A DNA stretch of 64,000 nucleotides, taken from positions 1 through 64,000 of the forward strand of contig JAFQBH010000037.1 in NCBI GenBank assembly GCA_017399765.1, written 5' to 3'. This stretch comes from Oscillospiraceae bacterium. GTDB taxonomy: Bacteria; Bacillota; Clostridia; Oscillospirales; Ruminococcaceae. A program made the position numbers and the translations under genes. Of the stretch, positions 40,462 to 50,156 are shown piece after piece (the first letter of the stretch is position 1; every line of letters begins with the position of its first letter). The notes below the pieces were generated by a model. That model was not told where the DNA came from and did not search any database. It was given only the letters and a program-made list of their open reading frames with translations.

Positions 40462-43400
40462 CGCCCTTCACCTTTTCAAAAAATTCTTCATCGCGGAAAG
40501 TTTCGTGCTCAACAAAAGGTGCGTCTTCGTTTCTTCGGCAAACGCCTTTGAACCGGCAAAATTCACAAGGAACCGATGCGTTTTTGCGATAGGGCAAAGC
40601 GGCAATTTTTCCTTCGGAAAGTTCATTTGCCATTTTAACAAGCAGCGAATCTATATGTTTTTTTATAATTCCGAATTCAGCAAGAGAAGCAACGGAAGTA
40701 AGGCTTCCGTCACGGCGCTGTTTTACCGGAATATAAAAACCCGAAAGCCCGGGTTCCATTGCGTTGAGCACCGTTTCATCGTCAAGAAGAAGTCCATTCA
40801 TGCAAAAGCTCTTTCTTTGAGAATCGCTTTTCTTTTCGGCGCTGTCGTTTCTTTCGATTTTGAGCACGCTGTTTTTGGCGGGCATATAAAGCACTCCGGA
40901 AGGCACCGTTTTTGAAAGTTCGCCTTTGCCTCTCTCCTGAATCGAAAAAAGATAAACCAGCATCTGCATGTTTATTCCGTAATAAACGTCGCAAAGAGCA
41001 AAATCTTTTGAACCGGTTTTATAGTCAACGACCCTTACGTAACGTTTTCCGTCGCGGTCGAGCACGTCAATGCGGTCAATGGTTCCCTCAACGGTAATTT
41101 CGCGTCCATCCGGTGTTTCAAGCCGGTAAAGACCGATTTGTTTGCCGCCAAGCGGTTCTTCAAAAGCATAAGGAACAAATTCCGAATCGAAAAATTCTTC
41201 GCCAAGCCTTTTCAAAAGTTTCACTATGAAACCGGCTGTGCGGCGGTAAAGATACATAAAACGTGCGGTTTTGCCTTTTGTGCTTCCCATAACGCTGTCA
41301 AGATATTCTTTGAGCACGGCGTTTACTTCAAAACGAAGTTCCTCCTCGGAAAGTTTCGCAATATTATCCCCGCCAAGCTTTGGAACAAGCACCTGGAGCA
41401 CATGGTGGATAAGCGTTCCGGCGGAAAGCGGTGAAAGTTCGGCTTTCTGCCTTTCTTTGAGCATCAGGCCGGATTTGAGAAAATAGGAAAAAGGACATTG
41501 ACCGAAAGAATCAAGCTTTGTAGGCGAAAATCTGAAATTTTCGCCGAAGATTTTTTCGGCGTTTTCTTTGCGTTCAAGGGCAAAATTTTCCGCCTTCACA
41601 GATTTGCCCAATTTTTGAGCACGCTCTGCCCAAAAATCTTTTTCGGAAAAATATTTTTTAAGCGTCTCGGAACTTCCGTTTGAAATTTTACCGAAAGAAG
41701 CAAGGTGTTCAAAAGCAAAACTTTCGCTGCAAAGCCAGAAATCTTCTCGAAAATCCTCTGTGGATTCTTCGGGAAGAACGTTCACCGAATCCTTAAGGCG
41801 GCTTACAAGCACCGAAGGGCTTTGTTCCGCGGAGGAGATATCGTACTTGTAATAAGAAGCAAAAACCTTTTCCGAAGCGCTTGTAAAAGCGGTGTAAGCG
41901 TACATTCTTTCGGAAAGAACGGCGTCGTTTTCACCTTCGCCAAGTTCAAGACCTTCGTCAGCCATGATTTTTCGTTCTTCATCGGTAAAAAGAGAGTTGT
42001 TTTTGGGTGAAGCAGGAAAAATTCCATCGCAAAGCCCCATAACAAAAACAATTTTTATATCCGAAGGACGCATTCTGTCGGCGGTTCCGGCCGAAACGCA
42101 GTCAAGCGTGTGGGGAATAACGCCGATTTTTGCTTCGGAAACAATAAGTTCGAAAAGTTTGCTCATGGTTTCCGTACCAAGGCAGGTTTTTCCAAGGGCG
42201 GAAGAAAATTTATCAAGAGCCGAAACGGTAAAATTCCAAAAGGAATCAAGATTTTCTGCCGCAGAAATCTCGCCCGCATCATAAAGTTCATCATAAAGCC
42301 GGCGAAGTCCTTCGGTTACTTCACAGTCACATAAAAAATCATAAAATGCTTCGGAAAATTCTTTTCCGTTTGCTCCGGAAATCCTGTGACGAAGTTTTTC
42401 AAGCGGAAGAATGATTTTTTCTCTTAAAACGTTAAGCTGTTCAAGCTTTTCGCCGTCTTCGGGTTTCAATTCGCGAAAACCTTCAGGGCTTCCGGTGAAA
42501 GGCTCGAGAAAAAGGTTTCCGCGGATGTTCCAGACAAAACAATAATTTTCAAATTCCGCAACTTCCTCCGGAGAAAACGGAAGAATTCCTGTTTTCAAAA
42601 GTCTGAGAATGTCTGCCGAAGAAAAATTGTCGCAAACCGCCGAAAGAGCCGCGGAAATAAAAGCCGAAAGCGGGTGTGCGGAAAGTTCTGCGGTTTTATC
42701 CATATAAAGAGGAATTCCGGCGCGTTTGAAAGCGGCGGGAAGGGCATGTTCATAAACGGAAAGATCACGGGTGATAATTGCCATGTCGCGCCAGCGGTAA
42801 CCGGATTTTTCCGCAAGATTTCTTGCCATAACAGCTACAAAGCTGGCTTCATTATAAGGGTCGGAAGCTTTAATAAGGCGCACTTCGCCAAGGTTTTTGC
42901 CTTTTGGGGAAGGAAAACGAAGAAAGTTTTCTTCAATATCAACAATCGCTTCCGGTCTGGCATCGTTTTCATTTTCGGCCAAAATGGGTGTTTTTATTGC
43001 GGCTCCGGCTTGTTTTGCAAGTTTTTCAAGGCGTCCTGCGGTGCGCTGGGTTTTTGAAAAAAGACCGGTTCCTCCGGTGCGGTCATAAACCGAATCACAG
43101 CAAAGACTTACTTCCACAAAAGAAGATTGTTCCAGAATCTTTTCAAGCATTTTATATTCGCTTCCGGTAAAGCCGGTGAAGTTATCAATAAAAACAGATT
43201 TCTCACTGAAAAAATCGTTTTCGGAAAGAATGTCGCAAGCGCGTTTTATGTCGGTAAGCGGGTCGATAAAGCTTTCTTCAAGAAGCGCATTATAAAGTTC
43301 AAAAATCACAGACAGATCGGAAGCTTTTTCGCCAAGAGTACCGCCTTTTCCGGCAATGTTTTCAAGTTCCCGAACAGAAATCCCGGCGTTTTTAAATTCG

Positions 43401-43759
43401 GAATCCGCAGAAACAAGTTTTTTAATAAAAGGTGCCCCGTGAATGTTTTTTCTGAAATAACGAAGGCTGTCGCCACAGGCGGAAAGGGCGGCGCCCATAA
43501 GAAGAAGTTTGGTCGTGTCGTCGGTATATTCTCCGGCAATTCCGCCGAATTTACGGAAAATACTGTTGCAAAGGCGGGAAAAGCTTAAAACTTCCACGTT
43601 TTTCGATTTTTCCGGGCCAAGAAATTCGTCAAGAAGTTTTTCGCTTTCAAATGAAAACTGTTCCGGAACAATAAGAAAAGAGGATTTTTCCGCGGCAATC
43701 TGTTCATAAAGAGCTTTTCGCCTTGCTTCCTCATTTGTTCCGATTATAAAACGAAGCAT
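40445..43759 (-). CDS. addB: ATP-dependent nuclease subunit B (AddB)
   Basis: An 1104-residue AddB. An inactive-helicase-like N-terminal part carries GTNEEARRKALYEQIAAE and the Walker-like area; FVMGLCDGIFPASP lies in the middle; the C-terminal nuclease has VEGTIDRIDVLDRDGKRYVRVVDYKTGSKDF with catalytic Asp/Lys, and the 4Fe-4S cluster is formed by CPFSYF upstream and the cysteines of PCEFCRFKGVCRRNE. First gene of the addB-addA operon. In B. subtilis AddB recognises Chi. The promoter is not obvious; GGCGGTG is the ribosome binding site. Confidence 0.97.
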   Translation of the reverse strand: MLRFIIGTNEEARRKALYEQIAAEKSSFLIVPEQFSFESEKLLDEFLGPEKSKNVEVLSFSRLCNSIFRKFGGIAGEYTDDTTKLLLMGAALSACGDSLRYFRKNIHGAPFIKKLVSADSEFKNAGISVRELENIAGKGGTLGEKASDLSVIFELYNALLEESFIDPLTDIKRACDILSENDFFSEKSVFIDNFTGFTGSEYKMLEKILEQSSFVEVSLCCDSVYDRTGGTGLFSKTQRTAGRLEKLAKQAGAAIKTPILAENENDARPEAIVDIEENFLRFPSPKGKNLGEVRLIKASDPYNEASFVAVMARNLAEKSGYRWRDMAIITRDLSVYEHALPAAFKRAGIPLYMDKTAELSAHPLSAFISAALSAVCDNFSSADILRLLKTGILPFSPEEVAEFENYCFVWNIRGNLFLEPFTGSPEGFRELKPEDGEKLEQLNVLREKIILPLEKLRHRISGANGKEFSEAFYDFLCDCEVTEGLRRLYDELYDAGEISAAENLDSFWNFTVSALDKFSSALGKTCLGTETMSKLFELIVSEAKIGVIPHTLDCVSAGTADRMRPSDIKIVFVMGLCDGIFPASPKNNSLFTDEERKIMADEGLELGEGENDAVLSERMYAYTAFTSASEKVFASYYKYDISSAEQSPSVLVSRLKDSVNVLPEESTEDFREDFWLCSESFAFEHLASFGKISNGSSETLKKYFSEKDFWAERAQKLGKSVKAENFALERKENAEKIFGENFRFSPTKLDSFGQCPFSYFLKSGLMLKERQKAELSPLSAGTLIHHVLQVLVPKLGGDNIAKLSEEELRFEVNAVLKEYLDSVMGSTKGKTARFMYLYRRTAGFIVKLLKRLGEEFFDSEFVPYAFEEPLGGKQIGLYRLETPDGREITVEGTIDRIDVLDRDGKRYVRVVDYKTGSKDFALCDVYYGINMQMLVYLFSIQERGKGELSKTVPSGVLYMPAKNSVLKIERNDSAEKKSDSQRKSFCMNGLLLDDETVLNAMEPGLSGFYIPVKQRRDGSLTSVASLAEFGIIKKHIDSLLVKMANELSEGKIAALPYRKNASVPCEFCRFKGVCRRNEDAPFVEHETFRDEEFFEKVKGGDELG

Positions 43760-43847
43760 TGTTTTTCACCGCCTTTCATTCGGATAAATATATAAAATAT
43801 AATAACATATTTAATAAAAAAAGTGTAGAGAAAAACGCACCAAAAAA

Positions 43848-43873
43848 GGAGCGTTTCGTTTGCGAAACGCTCC
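43848..43873. terminator. Terminator between PBP and addB
   Basis: GGAGCGTTTCG, TTTG, CGAAACGCTCC, preceded by an A run that gives a T run on the minus strand. It ends the PBP gene. Confidence 0.85.
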
Positions 43874-43883
43874 TTTAAGGAAT

Positions 43884-46088
43884 TTATTCAATTATGATTC
43901 CGGAAGATTCTTCATCTCTGCCGTCGCTTATCCAGATTCCGTTGGAATCTCCGTAACATCTGGTGCAGTTTCCGGGAAGATGATTTTTCTTGTACCATCC
44001 GGTGGCTGTTTCGGCACAGGCGGAACCCGCAAGGTCGCCGGAAGCTGTGCAGTAAGTTGCGGAAACAACGTTCGTGCTTTCCGGGAATTTAACGCTGGGG
44101 TCTTCGCCGACCATAACCTGTTTCATAATCGCCTGCCAGATTACCGGGGTAGGGTAGGAGTTATATTTTATCTCCTTCATTCCTTCGGAATAACCAAGCC
44201 AGCAAACGCCGAGATATTGGGGGGTCATTCCAACAAACCAAAGGTCGGTGTTGTCGGAAGCGGAACCGGTTTTGCCTGCAACGGTGAAACCAGGAATCTG
44301 GGCGGTGGGGCTTGCGGTACCTCTCGGACCGTAAACAACCCTTTGGCAAAGCTTGTTGAGAATTGTCGCGGTTTCCGCGGAAATAACACGTTCCGGAGCG
44401 GTGTTTGCGGTAAGGATTACCGCGCCTTCGCTGTCGAGAACTTTTGTATAGGAATGGGGCTCGATATAAAGTCCGCCGTTGCCTATCATCTGATAAGCTC
44501 CCGCAAGTTCAAGGGGAGTAACACCTTCCGTAAAGGAACCGAGAGCCATCGGTGCAACGGCAACGTCATTATTGGGGCCGCTGTCGATAAGAGTGGAAAT
44601 GTGAAGTTTCTGGGTAAGAAAATCGAAAACCGTTCTGGGGGTAAGAAGGGTTACAAGTTTTACCGGAATGGTGTTTATTGAACGCTGAACAGCAACATCA
44701 ACCGGAACGTCGCCCATATATCCTGCGTAATAGTTGATGGGCCAGTCAGCCTTAAAGGTGGTGCTTCCTATGGTTTCGCCGGCTTTATAGATCGGTTCGT
44801 CGGTGATAACGGTGGAGAAGGTTATAAGGTCGTTTTCAATTGCAAGGGCATAGGAAGAAATGGGCTTTATGGTGGAACCGATATGCCTTTTGCCGCTGGC
44901 GGCAATGTTGAAAAGTCGGGAACCGGTTTTTTCGCCCTTGCCGCCGACAATGGCAACAACTTCACCGTCATAATTAAGAATTACAAAAGCGGAATCGGGC
45001 TGAACTTCGTTTCTGACTTTCGGGAAGCCGTCCGGATTTTCGTAATAATCTTCAACAATGTTCTGAATGCGGTTATCAACGGTGGCGTAAATTCTGTAAC
45101 CTCCGTTATAAAGATTATAGGAAGCGGTTTCCTTGTCCCAGCCGTATTCGTCCATAAGGTCGCTGATAACGTCATCGATAACGTAATCGATGAACCAGGA
45201 AGTATATTTGCTGGATTCCTTTCCGGTAACCTGGCCTTTTGATGTCAGAATATCAACGTCGCAGAGAGTATTGTATTCTGCCTCGGAAATATATTTGTTT
45301 TCAAGCATTTCGCCGTAAATATATTCCCGGCGTTCCTTGTTGTTTTCCGGATGGCCGAAAGGCTCAAAAATACTGGGGTTGTTGGTGATGGCGATAAGTC
45401 CCGCGCATTCCGGAAGGGTAAGTTCCGAAATATCCTTGTCAAAATACATGTTTGCCGCGGCCTGAACACCCTTGGTGTTATATCCCAGAGCGATTACGTT
45501 AAGATATGCTTCAAGGATCTGCTGTTTGGAATATTGTTTTTCAAGGGCAAGGGCGTTGAAAATTTCCTTGACCTTGCGGTCAATTCGAACTTCGTCCGCG
45601 CCGGTTACGTTTTTGATAAGCTGCTGGGTAATGGTGGAACCGCCGCCGCTGTCACCACCGGTAAGGAAGCTGAGAGTTGCCTGAATGGTACGGGCAAAGT
45701 CAACTCCCTGGTGCTGCCAAAAACGCTTGTCTTCCGCTGCCACAACGGTGTCGATAAGATAATCCGGAAACTGTTCGTAATCCGCCCAGATAAGCTTTCC
45801 GCTTTCGCCGTAAAGTTTTGTATCTTCCACATAAACTCCGGTTTCGGAATCTTTTGTGTAGATTATTGTTGTGTAACTAAGTTCAAGCTGGTCAAGGTCA
45901 ACAACTTCCGCGTCATCGACCATTCCCAAAATTACTGTTGCAAGAACACAACCGATGATACATCCGCTTATAATGATAACAGAAAACACCGTTACCAAAG
46001 CTCTTGCAAAAAAGCGGAAAAAACCTTTGATGATTTTAAGCCAAAGCGGAGTTTCCTTCGGCTGATCATTTTTCTTTTTAAATTGCAT
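43884..46088 (-). CDS. Class A penicillin-binding protein (glycosyltransferase/transpeptidase)
   Basis: A 734-residue bifunctional murein synthase. One membrane helix near residues 25-55 is followed by the GT51 domain (about 95-270) with VVAAEDKRFWQHQGVDFART (catalytic Glu), GGSTITQQLIKN and RKVKEIFNALALEKQYSKQQILEAYLN. The transpeptidase (about 365-700) shows the SxxK serine in GSTIKPISS, SIN-type QRSINTIPVKLV and KTGSASDN. It polymerises lipid II and cross-links peptidoglycan. The short tail after the transpeptidase has four Cys. Single gene with its own terminator; it could be the PBP1 orthologue, but I give no symbol. Confidence 0.95.
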   Translation of the reverse strand: MQFKKKNDQPKETPLWLKIIKGFFRFFARALVTVFSVIIISGCIIGCVLATVILGMVDDAEVVDLDQLELSYTTIIYTKDSETGVYVEDTKLYGESGKLIWADYEQFPDYLIDTVVAAEDKRFWQHQGVDFARTIQATLSFLTGGDSGGGSTITQQLIKNVTGADEVRIDRKVKEIFNALALEKQYSKQQILEAYLNVIALGYNTKGVQAAANMYFDKDISELTLPECAGLIAITNNPSIFEPFGHPENNKERREYIYGEMLENKYISEAEYNTLCDVDILTSKGQVTGKESSKYTSWFIDYVIDDVISDLMDEYGWDKETASYNLYNGGYRIYATVDNRIQNIVEDYYENPDGFPKVRNEVQPDSAFVILNYDGEVVAIVGGKGEKTGSRLFNIAASGKRHIGSTIKPISSYALAIENDLITFSTVITDEPIYKAGETIGSTTFKADWPINYYAGYMGDVPVDVAVQRSINTIPVKLVTLLTPRTVFDFLTQKLHISTLIDSGPNNDVAVAPMALGSFTEGVTPLELAGAYQMIGNGGLYIEPHSYTKVLDSEGAVILTANTAPERVISAETATILNKLCQRVVYGPRGTASPTAQIPGFTVAGKTGSASDNTDLWFVGMTPQYLGVCWLGYSEGMKEIKYNSYPTPVIWQAIMKQVMVGEDPSVKFPESTNVVSATYCTASGDLAGSACAETATGWYKKNHLPGNCTRCYGDSNGIWISDGRDEESSGIIIE

Positions 46089-46114
46089 TTATCCGTCCTC
46101 CTTTTGTGAGGAAT

Positions 46115-46256
46115 AAGCCCCTCAGAGGAGGGGCTGTCTGCAAAGCAGACTGGGGAGGGATAATCCCTCGACCAATATTAAATACGCTTAGTTTTTTTAA
46201 AATAATCCCTCCTCCGTCATTTCCTTTCGGAAATGCCATCTCCTCCTCCGAGGAGG
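46115..46256. repeat. Inverted pair of REP-like units
   Basis: Left AGCCCCTC..GAGGGGCT with stem GTCTGC/GCAGAC and GGGGAGGGAT; right, inverted, ATCCCTCCTCCGTC with stem CATTTCC/GGAAATG and CTCCTCCTCC..GGAGG. About 45 bp of A/T-rich DNA lies between them. It occupies most of the 46089-46368 spacer between divergent genes, so it may contain or influence their promoters. Confidence 0.85.
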
Positions 46257-46368
46257 TTTTTATATCGGAGAAGTCTTATATTACATATTATACCTCGCCA
46301 AATGATTATTTGGTGAACAACCTGTTAAAAATACAGATTGGAATAAATTCGGAAAGGTGGTTTGTTTG

Positions 46369-46707
46369 TTGAAACACAGTTTTGCGGCAACGCTTGCCGC
46401 TCTTTTGCTTGTCGGAACAATCGTAAGCGGTTTTTTCGCCATTGAAGATTTTCATAATAGGGAGGAAAATCCGCTTCCGGCGGAAACAAAAACTTCCGTT
46501 TCGGAAGAAAGCAAACCGGAAAAAGTTGTCCTCGGTGTTTTCGAGGAAAAACTTGCGCTTTTCGCGGGCGAAAGTCCTTATCCGAATATAGTATATGACT
46601 TTTTCGTGCGAAACCTTCCGCCGGAAGACCGGGAACGCCTTTCGAAAGGAATTTTGGTTTCCTCCGAAAGCGAACTGGAATCTCTTCTGGAAGATTTTAT
46701 GTCATAG
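46369..46707 (+). CDS. Secreted/anchored protein with BofC C-terminal-like domain
   Basis: A 112-residue protein. The TTG at 46369 is used because GGAAAGGTGG lies 8 nt upstream. It starts with an anchor (KHSFAATLAALLLVGTIVSGFFA), then a Glu/Lys/Pro-rich linker, then VLGVFEEKLALFAGESPYPNIVYDFFVRNLPPEDRERLSKGILVSSESELESLLEDF. The latter fits the small domain seen at the C-terminus of BofC and in many Clostridial membrane proteins. BofC restrains SpoIVB signalling in Bacillus sporulation; whether this protein does is inference. Confidence 0.65.
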   Translation: MKHSFAATLAALLLVGTIVSGFFAIEDFHNREENPLPAETKTSVSEESKPEKVVLGVFEEKLALFAGESPYPNIVYDFFVRNLPPEDRERLSKGILVSSESELESLLEDFMS

Positions 46708-46725
46708 TCTTTACAAAAAACCGCA

Positions 46726-46745
46726 GGGGCGGATATCATCCGCCC
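46726..46745. repeat. GGGCGGATAT..CCGCCC palindrome
   Basis: A member of the second palindrome family of the window (also at 14673, 54204, 54304 and 54478). It lies at the convergent ends of the BofC-like gene and rpoD and may act as a terminator for both, although T runs are poor. Confidence 0.6.
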
Positions 46746-46764
46746 GAAAACCCGAAAAGATTTA

Positions 46765-47862
46765 TCAGTCAATAAAATCCTTGAGTTTTTTGCTTCTGCT
46801 GGGGTGGCGGAGTTTGCGAAGAGCCTTTGCTTCGATCTGGCGGATACGTTCACGGGTTACGTTGAATTCTTTGCCGACTTCCTCAAGGGTTCTGGGGCGT
46901 CCGTCATCAAGACCAAAACGAAGACGGAGAACTTTTTCTTCTCTGGGAGTAAGAGTTTTAAGAACATCAGCAAGCTGTTCTTTAAGAAGAGTGTGGGAAG
47001 CTGCGTCTGCCGGTGCCGGTGCGTCATCATCGGGAATGAAATCGCCAAGATGGCTGTCTTCTTCTTCACCGATAGGGGTTTCAAGAGAAACCGGTTCCTG
47101 TGCAACTCTCATGATTTCGCGGACTTTATCGGTGGGCATATCGAGCTCTGCGGCAATTTCTTCCGCGGTGGGTTCGTGGCCGTTCTGGTGGAGAAGCTGG
47201 GAGCTTACCTTTTTAACTTTGTTGATGGTTTCGACCATGTGTACCGGAATACGGATGGTTCTTGCCTGGTCGGCAATGGCTCTGGTTATTGCCTGGCGGA
47301 TCCACCATGTTGCATAGGTGGAGAATTTAAAGCCTTTGGTGTGGTCAAATTTTTCAACCGCTTTGATAAGACCAAGGTTGCCTTCCTGGATAAGGTCAAG
47401 GAACTGCATTCCGCGTCCGACATAGCGTTTTGCAATGGAAACAACAAGACGAAGGTTCGCTTCGGAAAGACGTTTTCTTGCTTTTGCGGCAACTCCGGGT
47501 TCACCGCTTGCCATCTGTTCCGCAAGTTCAACTTCCTCATCGGGAGTAAGAAGCGGAACGCGGCCGATTTCTTTAAGATAAACCTTTACCGGGTCATCAA
47601 TGTTGATTCCTTCGATAATGGTTCCGTCTTCGTCAATGTTGTCCCCTTCAATGTCGGAAAGGTCAAAATCAAGGTCTGCCGCGGCGGAAAAATCCTCGAT
47701 TATCTCGATGTTGTTGCTTTCAAGAATGTCATAAAGCTTATCGACCTGTTCAACCTCAAAATCCATCTCTTCGATGAAATCGGTTATTTCTTTGGTGGTA
47801 AGTTTGCCTTTTGCCTTTCCGTTTTCAATAAGTTCGGAAAGAGTCATTTTCTTTTCTGCCAT
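46765..47862 (-). CDS. rpoD: RNA polymerase primary sigma factor RpoD/SigA
   Basis: A 365-residue group 1 sigma-70. Region 1.2 is [29 protein letters not shown] (about 95-125), region 2 [38 protein letters not shown] with [16 protein letters not shown], region 3 [20 protein letters not shown], and region 4 [51 protein letters not shown]. The N-terminal 1.1 domain is short, as usual in Firmicutes. It recognises the TTGACA-17-TATAAT promoters seen here. Last gene of dgt-dnaG-rpoD, but separated from dnaG by a REP/DUF559 unit. Confidence 0.97.
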   Translation of the reverse strand: MAEKKMTLSELIENGKAKGKLTTKEITDFIEEMDFEVEQVDKLYDILESNNIEIIEDFSAAADLDFDLSDIEGDNIDEDGTIIEGINIDDPVKVYLKEIGRVPLLTPDEEVELAEQMASGEPGVAAKARKRLSEANLRLVVSIAKRYVGRGMQFLDLIQEGNLGLIKAVEKFDHTKGFKFSTYATWWIRQAITRAIADQARTIRIPVHMVETINKVKKVSSQLLHQNGHEPTAEEIAAELDMPTDKVREIMRVAQEPVSLETPIGEEEDSHLGDFIPDDDAPAPADAASHTLLKEQLADVLKTLTPREEKVLRLRFGLDDGRPRTLEEVGKEFNVTRERIRQIEAKALRKLRHPSRSKKLKDFID

Positions 47863-47915
47863 TTTAAAATTCCCCCTGAAAAATTATCTATGTTGGTTTG
47901 TGGGTAACTTTTTAA

Positions 47916-48372
47916 GCCTCCCTTGCCTAAAGGGAGGTGTCAGCCGAAGGCTGACGGAGGGATTCTTTCACAAATTCATCGATGAATCTGCAGATTCCCT
48001 CAAAATTATGATTTATCTCACTGTTCGGAATTCTCAAAACGGTCAAATCACGTTTTTCAATATGTTCGGTCCGGATTTTATCTTTCAAAAGTCCGTCCTT
48101 TGTATAATGCTGACTTCCATCAAGTTCAATTACAAGCCTTGCTCTGTGGCAATAAAAATCGGCAATGTAATCATCGATTATTTTCTGGCGAAGAAAACGT
48201 ACGGGATATCCTTTCAGAAAATCGTACCAAAGATGTTTTTCTTCTTTGGTCATATTCTTTCGGAGTTCATGGGAATTATTGCGCAGATCTTCATTTGCTT
48301 TATAATTCCTTGGCATTGTTATCCCTCTTTCGTCGCAGCCGCCGGCTGTGCCACCTTCCCCTCTGGGAAGGC
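47916..48372 (-). mobile_element. REP/DUF559 unit 2 (between dnaG and rpoD)
   Basis: A 457-bp unit. Its left REP arm (GCCTCCCTT..AAGGGAGG, stem TCAGCC/GGCTGA, GACGGAGGGATT, 47916-47964) is of the same type as in units 1 and 3, while its right arm (ATCCCTC, GCAGCC/GGCTGT, CCTTCCCC..GGGAAGGC, 48321-48372) is of the type in unit 4. It begins 3 nt after the dnaG stop codon and carries an intact nuclease gene in operon orientation. No clear target duplication. Confidence 0.8.
47927..48316 (-). CDS. DUF559 endonuclease-domain protein (intact copy)
   Basis: A 129-residue single-domain protein of the DUF559 / COG2852 family, PD-(D/E)XK-type nucleases related to very-short-patch-repair endonuclease. 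The catalytic block is DDYIADFYCHRARLVIELDGSQH (about 50-72), with the Asp of ADFY and the Glu/Asp of IELDG as likely metal ligands; an N-terminal LRKNMTKEEKHLWYDFLK precedes it and RTEHIEKRDLTVLRIPN follows. The final ESLRQPSADTSL and the TAG stop are encoded by the REP arm itself. The N-terminus (MPRNYKANEDLRNNSHELRK) resembles the copy at 52141, the rest the copy at 50551. Function in the element is inferred, not known. Confidence 0.88.
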   Translation of the reverse strand: MPRNYKANEDLRNNSHELRKNMTKEEKHLWYDFLKGYPVRFLRQKIIDDYIADFYCHRARLVIELDGSQHYTKDGLLKDKIRTEHIEKRDLTVLRIPNSEINHNFEGICRFIDEFVKESLRQPSADTSL

Positions 48373-48375
48373 AAA

Positions 48376-50130
48376 TTATTTCTTTGCCTTTCTCATTTTA
48401 TCAATATAAGCCGCAAGTTCCTCTCCGGAAAGTTCGCCGATTTCTTTATCGGTTTTCTTTTCCTTAAGGCGAAGAATGGTCTTTGCCGCTTCGGCGGCGT
48501 CTTCGGCGGAATATTGGTGCTCACGGGCAAGGGTGGCAAGTTTTGCGATTATGCCCTGCTGCTCAAGAGCAAAATCCTCGCCGAAAAGGGTAAGGGATAT
48601 TTCGGCTCCGGTGCTCAAGGTTCCGAGAAGCTTCCGGTAAAAATTTCCGTAAAGCTCGCAGACAAAATCTTCCGGGGAAACTTTCGTGCTCAGCGTGCTC
48701 AAAGCTTCCGGGTGGCGCATTATTGCGCCCAAAAGCCTTTCTTCCGCCGCAGCGGGAGCCGGATTTTTGAGTTTTTCCGGAACGGCACCGCCGAAAGTTG
48801 CGCTCTGGGCGTTCTGCCCAAGAACGGTTCTGTTTCCCTGGGCCCTTGCCCGGCGTTTTATCTTTGTCTGAACCTGGGTGAGGATTCCTTCTTTTGTTGT
48901 GCCGTAATCCCGGGCAAGTTTTGCCGCCCAGACTTCCCGCTCAAGCGGATTTTTCATATCCGCCAGAAGCCCGACCGCATCTTTAAGCGCGGAAATTTTT
49001 CCTTCCGGAGTTTCAGTATCATATTTTGCGCCGATTTTCGAAAGTTCATATTCAACCGAGCCTGCGCTTTGTTCAATAAGCTTTTTGAATCTTGCTCCGC
49101 CGAATTTTTTGATAAATTCGTCCGGGTCCTTTGCGCCCTGAATGGTAAGAACTTTTGAGCGGATTCCCACTTCGTCAAGAAGTCCGATGGCTCTCTTCGT
49201 CGCTTTCTGTCCCGCTTCGTCCGAATCATAAGCAAGAACCGCTTCCTCAACGTAGGAGGAGGCAAGCCTGCATTGGTCGGAAGTAAGCGAAGTTCCGAGG
49301 GAAGCGACCGCTTCGGTAAAACCCGCCTGGTGCATGGCGATTACGTCCATATATCCTTCGCAAAGGATAAGCCGCTCGAGCTTTTGCTTCTTTGCAAAAT
49401 TAAGGGCGAAGAGGTTTTTTGTTTTCTTGAAAACCGGAGTATCCGGCGAGTTATAATATTTCGGACCGTCGCCGCTCATTTTTCTTCCGCCGAAGCCGAT
49501 TACGTTTCCTCTTAAATCGATTATCGGGAACATTACCCTGTCGCGGAAAACGTCGTAATATCTTCCGCTTTTTTCGCTTTTGCGGGAAAGCTGGGCCGCA
49601 ACCATATCCTCATAGCGATAACCTTTTGATGCAAGAAGATCGGTGAGCCTTGTCCAATCGTTCGGCGCATAGCCGAGGCCGAAATGTTTTATGGTCTTTG
49701 GTTCAAGTCCGCGCCCGAGAAGATAATCAAGGGCGGCCTTTCCGCTTGGTTTTGTAAGTTCGGAAAAATAAAATCTTGCGGCTTCCCGGTTCATTTCAAG
49801 GATCTTTGTTTTTAAAACCGCGGTTTTATCTTCCGCCGCATCTTCCGGGACGTTCATTCCCGCCCTTTGGGCAAGGAATTTTATCGCTTCGACATATTCA
49901 AGATTTTCGATCCGGCGGATAAAACCGATAACGTCGCCGCCGGCTCCGCAGCCGAAACAATAAAAAGACTGGCTTTCCGGATAAACGGTGAAGGAACCGG
50001 TTTTTTCCGAATGGAAAGGGCAGAGCCCGGTTGAAATTCTTCCGCGCTTCCGAAGCTGAACATAGCTCGAAACAACGGATTCGATATCGCAGTTCATTTT
50101 TAATTCTTCAATAAAACTCTGGGGAATCAT
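48376..50130 (-). CDS. dnaG: DNA primase DnaG
   Basis: A 584-residue primase. The CHC2 zinc finger is in GLCPFHSEKTGSFTVYPES with YCFGCGAGGD (about 36-68), the TOPRIM catalytic core has LILCEGYMDVIAMHQAGF and VLAYDSDEAGQKA (about 255-310), and the C-terminal helicase-binding part follows from about 440. It makes RNA primers for replication. In the dgt-dnaG-rpoD order; both spacers around it are filled with REP/DUF559 units, so co-transcription would have to pass through both. Confidence 0.97.
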   Translation of the reverse strand: MIPQSFIEELKMNCDIESVVSSYVQLRKRGRISTGLCPFHSEKTGSFTVYPESQSFYCFGCGAGGDVIGFIRRIENLEYVEAIKFLAQRAGMNVPEDAAEDKTAVLKTKILEMNREAARFYFSELTKPSGKAALDYLLGRGLEPKTIKHFGLGYAPNDWTRLTDLLASKGYRYEDMVAAQLSRKSEKSGRYYDVFRDRVMFPIIDLRGNVIGFGGRKMSGDGPKYYNSPDTPVFKKTKNLFALNFAKKQKLERLILCEGYMDVIAMHQAGFTEAVASLGTSLTSDQCRLASSYVEEAVLAYDSDEAGQKATKRAIGLLDEVGIRSKVLTIQGAKDPDEFIKKFGGARFKKLIEQSAGSVEYELSKIGAKYDTETPEGKISALKDAVGLLADMKNPLEREVWAAKLARDYGTTKEGILTQVQTKIKRRARAQGNRTVLGQNAQSATFGGAVPEKLKNPAPAAAEERLLGAIMRHPEALSTLSTKVSPEDFVCELYGNFYRKLLGTLSTGAEISLTLFGEDFALEQQGIIAKLATLAREHQYSAEDAAEAAKTILRLKEKKTDKEIGELSGEELAAYIDKMRKAKK

Positions 50131-50156
50131 GGGCCCGCCTCCTTTCTGAGATATAA

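Noticed and set aside
46804..47907. A 367-codon open frame antisense to rpoD
   Set aside because: A shadow of conserved rpoD codons; no start signal and no family resemblance.
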